Of a stretch of DNA of 53,268 nucleotides, positions 33,846 through 42,384 are shown piece after piece. The position numbers were made by a program, and so were the translations under genes. Where the stretch lies: positions 1-53,268 of the forward strand of contig CAUFXR010000005.1 of the NCBI GenBank assembly GCA_959596515.1. Reading direction: 5' to 3'. Positions within the stretch are counted from its first letter, which is position 1. Every line of letters starts with the position of its first letter. The notes under the pieces are model-generated. The model worked only from the letters and a program-made list of their open reading frames with translations. It made no database searches and was not told where the DNA came from. The DNA is from an uncultured Oscillospiraceae bacterium. GTDB taxonomy: Bacteria; Bacillota; Clostridia; Oscillospirales; Acutalibacteraceae.

Positions 33846-35636
33846 TTAGCCGATAGGCTCAAAATCAGCGGCTCCATGCTTACACAACGGACAGATAAAA
33901 TCGTCTGGCAGGACATCGCCCTCGTAAATATAGCCGCAGATTTTGCACACAAAGCCCTTCTTCCCCTCTGTCTGAGGCTTGGGCTTGACATTGTTCTGAT
34001 AATAGGTGTAGGTCATTGTTTCCGCGCTGGAAATTACTCTGGCCTCGGTGATGCTGCAGATAAACATACCATGGGTTCCTAAATCCACATACTGTTCCAC
34101 CTTCAGGGACATAAACGCATTAATATACCGCGGCAGGAATACCAGCCCATTGTCAGAACGCAGCGGAGTGCAGTCGGCGAACTTATCTACTGTTCTGCCG
34201 CTCTGGAACCCAAAGGTCTCGAACACCTTGAACGGAGCCGCGGTAGACAGACAGTTTACGTTCATGATGCCAGTCTGCTTAATGACATGATGAGAATAAT
34301 TCTGTTTATTAATGGTGACAGCCACACGGTTCGGAGTATCGGTTACCTGAGTCACCGTATTGACAATCAAGCCGTTGTCCTTTTTACCGTCGTTAGAGGT
34401 CACCACATACAGGCCATAGCCAATTTTAAACAGAGCTGTCAGATCATTCTTATTCGCGGTTTCGCTTTGCTGCTCCAGGTAATCGTGGCACAGCTCAGCC
34501 GCCAGCGCATCCAGCTGACCAACACTCTCTTCGTTCAGGGCTGATTTAATATGCACAACATTCTCGGCAAAAGTTAGATTTTTACAACCAGCGAGCATCT
34601 GTTTCATCGTCTTAGCGGCTAAGGGTGCCCAGCTTCCGTTTTCGATCAGACCGACCACCCGGTTTTGGTAATTCCGCTCGGTAAGATGATTGATAAACTC
34701 CCGCATAAAAGGGAAAATATCCGCGTTATAGGTGGTAGTAGCCAACACCAGCTTGCTGTAACGGAAAGCGTCTTCCACTGCCTCCGCCATATCGCAGCGG
34801 GCTAAATCATGCACTACGACCTCCGGACAGCCTTCCTTCCGAAGCTTGTCCGCTAAGGCCTCTACCGCCTTTTTCGTATGGCCGTAAACAGAAGTATAAG
34901 CAATAACGATTCCCTCGGTCTCCGCCGTGTAGGAAGACCAGGTCTGATAAAGATTCAGATAATAGCCAAGGTTTTCCGTGAGTACAGGACCATGGAGAGG
35001 ACAGATAATCTGAATATCCAGTCCCGCCGCCTTCTTCAGCAGGTTTTGGACTTGAGCGCCGTACTTGCCCACAATTCCAATATAGTAGCGGCGAGCCTCA
35101 CATGCCCAATCCTCTTCCACATCCAAAGCGCCGAATTTGCCAAAGCCATCGGCGGAAAACAGTACTTTATCCACACTGTCATAGGTCACCATTACCTCAG
35201 GCCAGTGAACCATAGGCGCCTGCACAAAGGTTAGCGTGTGCTTTCCCAGAGAAAGGGTATCCCCCTCTCCCACTACTATTTTCCGGTCCTCAAAATCCGT
35301 GCCGAAAAATTGTCTCATCATGGTAAACGCTTTTTCCGTGGATACAATCTTAGCATCCTGGTACACGTTCATAAAATTCGCGATGTTCGCCGAATGATCC
35401 GGCTCCATATGCTGGACAATCAAATAATCCGGCTTGCGGGAACCTGTGACATTTTCGACATTATCAAGCCATTCATGGGTAAACCGGGCGTCTACCGTAT
35501 CCATCACCGCGATTTTCTCGTCCATGATGACATAAGAATTGTATGCCATGCCGTTTTCTACCACATATTGTCCTTCGAATAAATCCACCTCGTGGTCATT
35601 AACGCCTACATACTTAATATCATTGGTAATCTTCAA
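33846..35636 (-). CDS. Flavodiiron protein fused to flavin reductase and rubredoxin
   Basis: A 596-residue four-domain protein. Residues 1-235 are the metallo-beta-lactamase diiron domain with HMEPDH (76-81), His144 and His215. Residues about 243-390 are a flavodoxin (TSVYGHT, FMN loop). Residues about 405-555 are a flavin-reductase-like domain. The C-terminus is a rubredoxin with CKIC (564-567) and CPLC (582-585). It reduces O2 to water or NO to N2O without releasing radicals; the extra domains should let NAD(P)H feed electrons without partners. It starts at TTG with GGAGGG eight bases upstream. Likely oxygen/NO defence of an obligate anaerobe. Confidence 0.92.
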   Translation of the reverse strand: MKITNDIKYVGVNDHEVDLFEGQYVVENGMAYNSYVIMDEKIAVMDTVDARFTHEWLDNVENVTGSRKPDYLIVQHMEPDHSANIANFMNVYQDAKIVSTEKAFTMMRQFFGTDFEDRKIVVGEGDTLSLGKHTLTFVQAPMVHWPEVMVTYDSVDKVLFSADGFGKFGALDVEEDWACEARRYYIGIVGKYGAQVQNLLKKAAGLDIQIICPLHGPVLTENLGYYLNLYQTWSSYTAETEGIVIAYTSVYGHTKKAVEALADKLRKEGCPEVVVHDLARCDMAEAVEDAFRYSKLVLATTTYNADIFPFMREFINHLTERNYQNRVVGLIENGSWAPLAAKTMKQMLAGCKNLTFAENVVHIKSALNEESVGQLDALAAELCHDYLEQQSETANKNDLTALFKIGYGLYVVTSNDGKKDNGLIVNTVTQVTDTPNRVAVTINKQNYSHHVIKQTGIMNVNCLSTAAPFKVFETFGFQSGRTVDKFADCTPLRSDNGLVFLPRYINAFMSLKVEQYVDLGTHGMFICSITEARVISSAETMTYTYYQNNVKPKPQTEGKKGFVCKICGYIYEGDVLPDDFICPLCKHGAADFEPIG

Positions 35637-35690
35637 GTAAATCCCTCCAGTATATTGAAATACAACACAGGTTTTATTTCCTATAGTAGT

Positions 35691-35719
35691 ATTATACTTC
35701 CCCTATCCTCTTTAGTAAA
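35691..35719 (-). promoter_or_regulatory. Promoter of the flavodiiron gene
   Basis: On the minus strand a perfect TATAAT (complement of 35691-35696) lies 17 bases after TTTACT (complement of 35714-35719). Confidence 0.6.
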
Positions 35720-35816
35720 GCAGAAAATGTCATCTGAATTTCGCAGAAATTTAGTGGTATTTTTCTTTTGCGGTTTTTAATAAAAACACCGGAACTTCCG
35801 CTAAATTCGGCGGTAT

Positions 35817-35838
35817 CCAGTGCGGTCTTCCGCACTGG
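35817..35838. repeat. Perfect hairpin between the flavodiiron and TetR genes
   Basis: CCAGTGCGG and CCGCACTGG surround a TCTT loop. There is no T-run. The surrounding interval 35720-36085 holds no clear gene; a minus-strand stretch at about 36000-36025 would encode a DRIYG ending like that of the TetR protein, perhaps a duplicated scrap. Confidence 0.45.
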
Positions 35839-36085
35839 GATATATCAAAAGGCAAAGAGCAGCACGCCGCTAAGATTCTGATCTTTCCAGCGGCGCTCCA
35901 TGATTTCCTTTCCTAAGACATATGGATTTTTGTTTCAAGATTCTCCGCAAAGTGTCATGTGGGCGGTGAATCTATGAAAACACAAAAGCCTCAGCTTTCT
36001 CCGTAAATCCGATCCAGGCTGTCATACTGCTTCCGCCGGCGCGCTGCCGCCAAACGCTGACAAGTTTTCCGGCAAATCGGTGTTT

Positions 36086-36625
36086 CTATTTTCTGCCGTA
36101 AATTCTATCCAGAGCGATAATCAGCTTGGCGATTTCCTCAGGAGACTCCCGGTCATCCTTATTGAGCCATTTGCGGATAATCGCGTATCCTCCCTGACAG
36201 AAAAAGAGAACAAAATATTCCTCCTGACTTTCCGTATACAGGCCAGGCGTATGGTTTTTTATCAAAGTGCGGATGGCGGGAAGGCCAAAAAGTTTCTCTG
36301 AAAACACCTGGTCTGGTACGGAATTGATCAATACCTTGCACTTCTCTTGCTCTGACTCTAAATATTCTAAAATTCGGATGATACTGTCATACTCCACCTG
36401 ATCCTCCATCAACAAGTACTTTTCCAGATCCGCGAAAAATTCATTCTCAATTTCATCCAGCAGGTCATACTGATTCCCGTAATATTTGTAAAATGTGGTC
36501 CGATTGATCTGGGCAGCATCGCACAGTTCATAGATCGTGATCTTTTCGATGGTCTTTTTTTGAAGCAGGTGAATCAAGGCTTCTTTCAGCATTTTTTTAC
36601 TTAACCGAATTCTCTGATTTTCCAT
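36086..36625 (-). CDS. TetR/AcrR-family transcriptional regulator
   Basis: A 179-residue regulator. The N-terminal helix-turn-helix is clear (TIEKITIYELCDAAQINRTT then FYKYYGNQYDLLDEI), and the C-terminal helical ligand domain resembles the TetR_C7/DhaS-like type. It is divergent from the MMPL transporter gene 176 bases away and probably represses it; a 21-base palindrome overlaps the transporter promoter. Confidence 0.88.
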   Translation of the reverse strand: MENQRIRLSKKMLKEALIHLLQKKTIEKITIYELCDAAQINRTTFYKYYGNQYDLLDEIENEFFADLEKYLLMEDQVEYDSIIRILEYLESEQEKCKVLINSVPDQVFSEKLFGLPAIRTLIKNHTPGLYTESQEEYFVLFFCQGGYAIIRKWLNKDDRESPEEIAKLIIALDRIYGRK

Positions 36626-36724
36626 AATACCTCCCGCAAATCAACTAATTCTAAAAATGTGTTGATTCCAAGACAAAGACTAATGATTTTGTTTACATCA
36701 CATCAGGTTTAAAACAACAGTCGG

Positions 36725-36758
36725 TTGATTTAACCTCTTTTAGTGTATTATACTAAAA
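36725..36758 (+). promoter_or_regulatory. MMPL promoter with overlapping operator
   Basis: TTGATT (36725-36730) and TATACT (36749-36754) are 18 bases apart. TTTTAGT (36738-36744) and ACTAAAA (36752-36758) form an inverted repeat with a 7-base centre across the -10 box, suiting the divergent TetR protein. A looser ATCAAC/GTTGAT pair lies near the TetR start. Confidence 0.55.
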
Positions 36759-36801
36759 TCGGAGGAAGAATGTCAATCACAGCCCGGAGGATTATTAAAC
36801 C

Positions 36802-39800
36802 ATGAAAAAAGTCGTCGAATTTGTCGTTAACAAACGTTACCTGGTTATGATTGTGATGCTTTTGTTAGGCGTTGTCTGCGCTATTCTCATGCCTCAGGTC
36901 AAAATCAATACTGATATGACCAAATATCTTCCAGACGATTCCTCAATGAAAATGGGACTGGAAGTCATGGAGGAGGAATTTCCAGAAACAGAACTGATGC
37001 AAACGATCCGGGTTATGTTTCAAGACCTGAACGAGTCGCAGAAAGAGGAGATCCTCGCCCAACTGGAAGAGATCCCCTATGTGGACAGTGTGGATTTTCA
37101 GGCTGGCAGCCAGGATTACAACAAAGATAACCACACGCTGTTTGTCATCAATACCGCTTATGATTATGCTTCCCCGGAGGAACGGTCCATTGAAGCGGCT
37201 TTACAGGAAAATTTTTCCGAGTATGACATGACCTTTAAAAATGACAACACCAGCACCACGGATATTCCCCTTTGGATCCTGTGTCTGGCTGTCCTCATTT
37301 TAATGGTCGTGCTATTTGTCATGTGCGGCTCCTGGATGGAACCATTTCTTTTCCTGGCGGTAATCGGCCTGGCCATCCTGATAAATCTGGGCACCAATCT
37401 TTTCCTGGGAAGCGTATCCAATATCACTTTTTCCATGGCCGCTATTTTGCAGCTTGTCCTCTCTATGGATTATTCCATCATTTTAATGAACCGTTATCGG
37501 CAGGAGCTCCAAAAGGAAAGCAATCGATCCAAGGCTATGCAGACCGCACTCTCAAACGCCTTCTCCTCGATTATTAGCAGCTCTGTCACAACAATTGTAG
37601 GTTTGCTGGCGCTGGTATTCATGAGTTTTAAAATCGGGCTGGATTTAGGCGTTGTGCTGGCAAAGGGCGTTTTTATCAGCATGCTCTGCATTTTCACCGT
37701 TCTACCGGGGCTGATTCTGCTCTTTGATAAGCTGATCCAGAAAACCGCGAAAAAAGAACTGGGAATCCGTATGAACGGCATCGCCAGGTTTAGTTACCGG
37801 TTTCGTCACGTCTTTGCCGTGGGATTTATTCTCCTGTTCGCCGGCGCCTGTATTTTACAAACGAACACCAAAACCGCTTATACATTAGAGATGAACGATC
37901 CCATTGCGGAGATCTTTCCTACCGCCAACACCGTTATGATGCTGTACGATAACAACGATGAGGAGCAGGTGACAAAAATCGCTCAGGAGCTTGAAAAATA
38001 TCCTCAGGTGAAAACCGCGGCGAATTATTCCAATACCCTGGGAAAGCCTTACACCTCCAGCGAGCTTTCAGAGGCGGTTTCTAGCATGGGCAATGAGTTT
38101 TCCTTGGATCCCACCATGCTGAACCTCCTTTATTACGACTATTTTCAGGACGGGAAGCTTCCTTCCATTTCCCTCAGCGATTTTATTCAATTTATTGTTG
38201 CGGATGTTGTTTCAAACGACACCTTTGCCACATATCTGGATGAAGATATCAAAAGCAGCGTAACGCAAATGCAGAAATTTTCCGACCCTGCTGTCCTGAC
38301 CCAGCCGATGGGCCTTCCAGAGCTATCGGAATTTTTCGGTTTGGACCAGGACCAGGTAAAGCAGCTCCTCGTATATTATTACAGTCAATACGGCGGTACG
38401 GAAACCGGTGTTCTCACCCTCCCGGAATTTGCGAGTTTCCTCACTGACGAGATCGCCGTTCAACCGGAATACGCTTCTATGCTGGACGCCGATATGTCGG
38501 CGCAAATAGAGACGCTTTCCATCTTTAGCGACGCGGAAAAAATGACTCGGCCGATTTCCTATCAGGAAACCGCTCAGCTTCTCGGTTTAGACGAAAACAC
38601 CGCAAAGTTGCTGTATGTTTATTACTATGCCCTTTCCGATGATTATGATCCGGGAAATATGCGGTTCGCCGAATTCATCCAGTTCCTTCGCAGTGACGTG
38701 GCTCCGGATCCGGTTTTCTCGGCATATCTGGACCAGAACACACTGGCGCAGCTGGAGGCCCTGTCCGTTTATACAGATAAAAATCTCCTGCAAAAGCAGA
38801 TGTCCAGTCGGGAACTCGCTCAATTGATGGGGCTGGATCCAGCTATGATTGAGCAAGTTTTCACACTTTCTTTCGGAAGCGGCGCTTTAGAAGGAAAATC
38901 CATGACCCTTGCCCAATTCACCGGCTTTTTGGTGGATTCTGTTTTGGTGAATGACGCATACGCAGATTATTTTGATGCAGCGACCAAAGCGCAAATCATT
39001 GCAATGAATCAAATCGTCCGTGCCTCCGCCGCCGGCCAGGCTTTTACTCCTGCTGAGCTTTCCCAAATTTCGGGATTAGATGCGACTTTGGTCCAGCAAC
39101 TGTTCCAGATGTATTTCAATGGGCAAAGCGGAGAAACCATGACACTTCCCGAATTTTTTGAGTTTTTAGTCCAAACGGTCTTACCCAACGAGTCCTTCTC
39201 CGCCTATTTCGACGAGGCGGCCAGGGCCCAAATTGTTACTATGAATCAGCTGGTTTCCGCGGCGGCATCCGGGGAACAGTTCACTTCTGTCCAGCTTGCC
39301 CAAATTCTTGGTATCGAAGAAGCTATGGCAAACCAGATCTTCCTGATGTATTTTGGCTCTCCCGGCGAAAAAACCATGTCGATAGAACAGTTTGTGGATT
39401 TTCTGTTGTATGATGTGATTCCAAAGGAAAGTTTTTCCGCCTTTTTTGATGAGTCTACCATACAGCAGCTTACCATGATGCAGGGTATTATCAAGGCGGT
39501 TCTGTCCGACAGAAGCTATTCCTACTCTCAAATGGCTCAGCTTCTTGGCTTAGAGTCTTTTGCCGCTAAAATGCTGTATACCTATCGCGCTTCCTCTGCC
39601 GAGGCCGGCAGCTGGCGCCTTTCTATCCAGACGATCGTTGATTTTCTGATGAGCAACAGCAGTCAACTTGACTCTCTTCTGGGAAGTGACCAGGTTTTCA
39701 TGCTGGAAACCGCTCAAAAGCTGATTTACGGCTCTATCCGCGGCACCTCCTATTCCTCTCATGAGTTAGCGTCACTCCTTGGTATGGATAGCGCTCAGAC

Positions 39801-40941
39801 TGACCAATTGTTTTTGCTTTATGTCAGCGAGCACGGAGATACTAGTTCTTGGAAAATGTCCGCGCAGGAGTTTCTGCGCTTTCTCTCCAGTGACGTACTA
39901 TCTAACGATACTTTCGCCGAAGAACTCCCCGATGGCGCGGCCAGCCAGCTGATACTGGCGAAAGCTATTGTCGATGGGGTGGTTTCCGGCAAGGAATATA
40001 CAGCCGATGAAGTTTCACAGCTTCTATCCGGTTTCTCCAGTCAGATGGATAAAAACACCACAGAATTACTCTACCTTTATTATGGCAGCCTAAAAAACAG
40101 CGATCCGAACTGGCGGCTTTCTATCCAAACACTTTTCAATTTCCTATCTAGCGATATCGTGAACGATTCCCGCTTCGCAGGGGTACTGGACAAAGCCCTC
40201 TTAAATGAAATTGACGAGATGCAGGTTCAGATCGATGAGGGACTCCAACAGCTTAAGGGCGCTAATTACTCCCGGCTGATACTTACCACTACATTTCCCA
40301 GTGAGTCTGAGGAAACCACGGCATTTTTTGACGAGATTACCGCTGTGTGCAGCGAAAAATTGCAGGGCGATTACTATTTAATCGGCAATTCTGCTATGAA
40401 TTATGAAATGGAACAGAATTTTGGCCGAGAAATGCTCCTGATTACACTGCTTACCGCCATCGCTATTTTCATCGTCGTGGCTCTGACGTTCCGCTCCCTG
40501 GTGATTCCGGCGATTCTGGTTTTGATCGTCCAGTGCGGCGTATACATTACCGTCACCGCAATTGGTTTGCAGGGGTATAGTATTTATTATCTGGCTTTAC
40601 TGATTGTTCAGTGCATCTTAATGGGCGCTACCATTGACTACGGAATTCTTTTCACCAACTATTATCGGGAAAAAAGGCAAGAAGTGGATGCCAAGTCCGC
40701 TCTTACCGCGGCTTACAATAGCTCTATCCACACTATTCTCACTTCCGCTTCCATTATGGTATTCGTCACCGCGATCATTGGTTATTGCTTTACTGATCCT
40801 ACCATAGGCCAGATTTGCAGAACCATCGCCATTGGCGCTTTCAGCGCTACGGTTTTAATCCTCTTTGTTCTTCCCAGCATTTTAGCTACTTTTGATCGGT
40901 TTGTGATAAATAAAAAAGAACGGAAAAAAAGACAAAAGTAA
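36802..40941 (+). CDS. Giant MMPL/RND-family transporter with tandem-repeat exodomain
   Basis: A 1379-residue RND superfamily protein. Residues about 12-32 form the first helix (LVMIVMLLLGVVCAILM). Helices 2-6 start near residue 153 (IPLWILCLAVLILMVVL and on), and the last helices near 1215-1375 (LLITLLTAIAIFIVVAL and on). RND motifs are visible as SMDYSIILMNRYRQE and ATIDYGILFTNYYREK. Between about residues 425 and 1153 lie about nine copies of a module of about 79-87 residues, with anchors near nt 38178, 38421, 38668, 38911, 39148, 39385, 39628, 39865 and 40126 of the form FxxFLxxDV...FxxxhD...LAQLLGLD. The repeats lie in the second extracytoplasmic region. Bacterial relatives export lipids, drugs or envelope material. 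TetR-controlled. Confidence 0.9.
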   Translation: MKKVVEFVVNKRYLVMIVMLLLGVVCAILMPQVKINTDMTKYLPDDSSMKMGLEVMEEEFPETELMQTIRVMFQDLNESQKEEILAQLEEIPYVDSVDFQAGSQDYNKDNHTLFVINTAYDYASPEERSIEAALQENFSEYDMTFKNDNTSTTDIPLWILCLAVLILMVVLFVMCGSWMEPFLFLAVIGLAILINLGTNLFLGSVSNITFSMAAILQLVLSMDYSIILMNRYRQELQKESNRSKAMQTALSNAFSSIISSSVTTIVGLLALVFMSFKIGLDLGVVLAKGVFISMLCIFTVLPGLILLFDKLIQKTAKKELGIRMNGIARFSYRFRHVFAVGFILLFAGACILQTNTKTAYTLEMNDPIAEIFPTANTVMMLYDNNDEEQVTKIAQELEKYPQVKTAANYSNTLGKPYTSSELSEAVSSMGNEFSLDPTMLNLLYYDYFQDGKLPSISLSDFIQFIVADVVSNDTFATYLDEDIKSSVTQMQKFSDPAVLTQPMGLPELSEFFGLDQDQVKQLLVYYYSQYGGTETGVLTLPEFASFLTDEIAVQPEYASMLDADMSAQIETLSIFSDAEKMTRPISYQETAQLLGLDENTAKLLYVYYYALSDDYDPGNMRFAEFIQFLRSDVAPDPVFSAYLDQNTLAQLEALSVYTDKNLLQKQMSSRELAQLMGLDPAMIEQVFTLSFGSGALEGKSMTLAQFTGFLVDSVLVNDAYADYFDAATKAQIIAMNQIVRASAAGQAFTPAELSQISGLDATLVQQLFQMYFNGQSGETMTLPEFFEFLVQTVLPNESFSAYFDEAARAQIVTMNQLVSAAASGEQFTSVQLAQILGIEEAMANQIFLMYFGSPGEKTMSIEQFVDFLLYDVIPKESFSAFFDESTIQQLTMMQGIIKAVLSDRSYSYSQMAQLLGLESFAAKMLYTYRASSAEAGSWRLSIQTIVDFLMSNSSQLDSLLGSDQVFMLETAQKLIYGSIRGTSYSSHELASLLGMDSAQTDQLFLLYVSEHGDTSSWKMSAQEFLRFLSSDVLSNDTFAEELPDGAASQLILAKAIVDGVVSGKEYTADEVSQLLSGFSSQMDKNTTELLYLYYGSLKNSDPNWRLSIQTLFNFLSSDIVNDSRFAGVLDKALLNEIDEMQVQIDEGLQQLKGANYSRLILTTTFPSESEETTAFFDEITAVCSEKLQGDYYLIGNSAMNYEMEQNFGREMLLITLLTAIAIFIVVALTFRSLVIPAILVLIVQCGVYITVTAIGLQGYSIYYLALLIVQCILMGATIDYGILFTNYYREKRQEVDAKSALTAAYNSSIHTILTSASIMVFVTAIIGYCFTDPTIGQICRTIAIGAFSATVLILFVLPSILATFDRFVINKKERKKRQK

Positions 40942-41050
40942 AGAGCGTGAAATGGCATGCAAAAGCCGATTCCCACGCTTTTCACGTTGAAAATCCGGGA
41001 TCAGGAAAGAAATTTTTCCTGGTCCAGGATTTCCTATTATCCGCTCTTTT
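40940..41050 (+). terminator. Branched 3' structure after the MMPL gene
   Basis: AAAGAGCG at the stop codon can pair with CGCTCTTT near 41041-41048, enclosing CGTGAA/TTCACG and AAATCC/GGATTT stems. A short T-run follows. It probably ends or protects the MMPL transcript. Confidence 0.45.
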
Positions 41051-41154
41051 ATCCACTCTTTCGATGTCTGGCCTTTCCTTGAAAAACATTCTATTTTGAA
41101 ATGCTCCGGGATTGGAACGGCTCGATTGTTAGGAAAGAGGTTCCATCCCACTGT

Positions 41155-41182
41155 AAAAAAATCGCCTGATTTCCATCAGACG
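41155..41182 (-). terminator. Rho-independent terminator
   Basis: An 8-bp stem with one wobble (41163-41170 with 41175-41182) is followed on the minus strand by a run of seven T. It sits directly after the stop of the small frame at 41190. Confidence 0.75.
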
Positions 41183-41189
41183 GTTCATT

Positions 41190-41390
41190 TTACAGGCCCT
41201 TTTTGCAGGCTCTTGCAGAATCTTTTCCAAAATCCACATTATTCCAGATCAGTACCGGAATTCCTTCTTTATACTGCGTTCCTGCTTTCTCATACAGTTG
41301 AACTAAATTCAGCTGTTTCTTTCGTTTGGGAGCGACTTCATAGGAATGGTAAGAATATGAGGTGTCATTTGAATTCATTTCGGTTAACAA
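41190..41390 (-). pseudogene. Probable 3' end of an unidentified gene
   Basis: A 66-codon frame with a protein-like C-terminal part (QLNLVQLYEKAGTQYKEGIP, then VLIWNNVDFGKDSARACKKG). It is followed within eight bases by a strong terminator, which argues that a real transcript ended here. No ribosome site precedes any start, so the 5' part was probably lost. I do not recognise the protein. Confidence 0.4.
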
Positions 41391-41738
41391 AACACAAGCG
41401 GAAAAATATGATAAAATTCACTCAACTTCAGGATCTAACTGTATATTGGAAACAAGCATCTGACATATATTTCTAGTGTGATTATGAACTTCTATATTGG
41501 GAACTCTGCGCAAGATATAATCAACAGATTATGGTAACGCTTTGTGGAAGCCACACGGAACGGAGTATCATAACAGGCCATGCCGCCTGCTGTATGTATT
41601 TATACTGAAACTAATCGTTAAGTGAAAAAGCAACCCAAAATGCCCGCCAGTTTACAGGTCCTCCAAAAGATTCTTTTTAAAATTAGTAAGAGTGTAATAG
41701 GATTATTTTTCCGCTACAAATCTAAGCGACTTGACGCT
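41391..41738. other. Gene-free interval
   Basis: AT-rich sequence between two gene fragments; no gene, RNA or repeat recognised. Confidence 0.5.
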
Positions 41739-41873
41739 TTAAATACTATACCCTCTGGTTGTCCGGGAGGAAAACTCAAAGTACCGGTGATTGACCGATT
41801 TAATCTCCACGAGAATGCCGCGGCCCTCGGCGTCGCTTTCCGCCCGCCCATAGCCGGTCATGCTTTTGATCAT
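41739..41873 (-). pseudogene. yicC: YicC-like endoribonuclease, first 44 codons only
   Basis: From the ATG at 41873 the minus strand reads MIKSMTGYGRAESD and then ILVEIKSVNHRYFE, the hallmark N-terminus of YicC (about 290 residues, RNA degradation). The match ends after RTTRG near 41750, and a stop follows at 41739. The usual neighbours (DUF370/RemA, guanylate kinase) are not present on either side. This is a scrap left by a deletion or rearrangement, or the edge of a joined contig. Confidence 0.8.
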
Positions 41874-42180
41874 TTTATCACATCTCAATTCTATCGATGA
41901 TAAACGAAATTACCCGTTGGGAAATTTCAAACATATCTTGTTTTATTTTAACAGCTTTCCGCCTGAATTGTCAACCGCTCTGACAGAATCCGCCGTGCGG
42001 CAGAGTGGGAAGGCTCATATTTTTTCTTTGATTGGTTTCTTTTCGCTGAAATGGCCCGTTGATTCAGCGATTTCAGAGTGAGCAATCGGCTTCTCTCTCC
42101 GTGCTAATCCGACAATTTCAAATTTCTTTTTCTCATTTATGCTCCGTTATCGCCAATTGTGCCGGTTATGCCGCTGACAG

Positions 42181-42230
42181 AAAAAGGCCGAGATCTGGAA
42201 TGTCATCAAATTCCAAATCTCATGCCTTTT
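42181..42230 (-). terminator. Probable terminator of the GRE operon
   Basis: AAAAGGC-GAGAT-TGGAAT (42182-42201) pairs with ATTCCA-ATCTC-GCCTTTT (42209-42230) with small bulges, and on the minus strand TTTTTC follows. GC-rich hairpins at 42289-42318 (GGCGGCCG/CGGCCGCC) and 42356-42380 lie between it and the GRE stop. The rest of 41874-42384 has no gene. Confidence 0.6.
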
Positions 42231-42384
42231 CTGACAGCTTCAAAATTCAGTTTTCGAGTTTAGCCTCAAAAGACGTCCTCCTTAGGCCGGCGGCCGCCGG
42301 GTAGGAGCGCCGGCCGCCTTCACTCGCTTATCCAGAAGGGCTTAGAGGCCCAAATTCGCGGGCTGTACCGCAGCCCCGCGGCCT

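Noticed and set aside
35990..36060. Minus-strand DRIYGES ending, similar to the TetR protein's C-terminus
   Set aside because: Only about seven residues match and no start is visible; too little to call a duplicated gene.
42289..42380. GC-rich hairpins as an origin or attachment site
   Set aside because: They are simple GC-rich stems beside a gene end with no recombinase, iterons or DnaA-like boxes.
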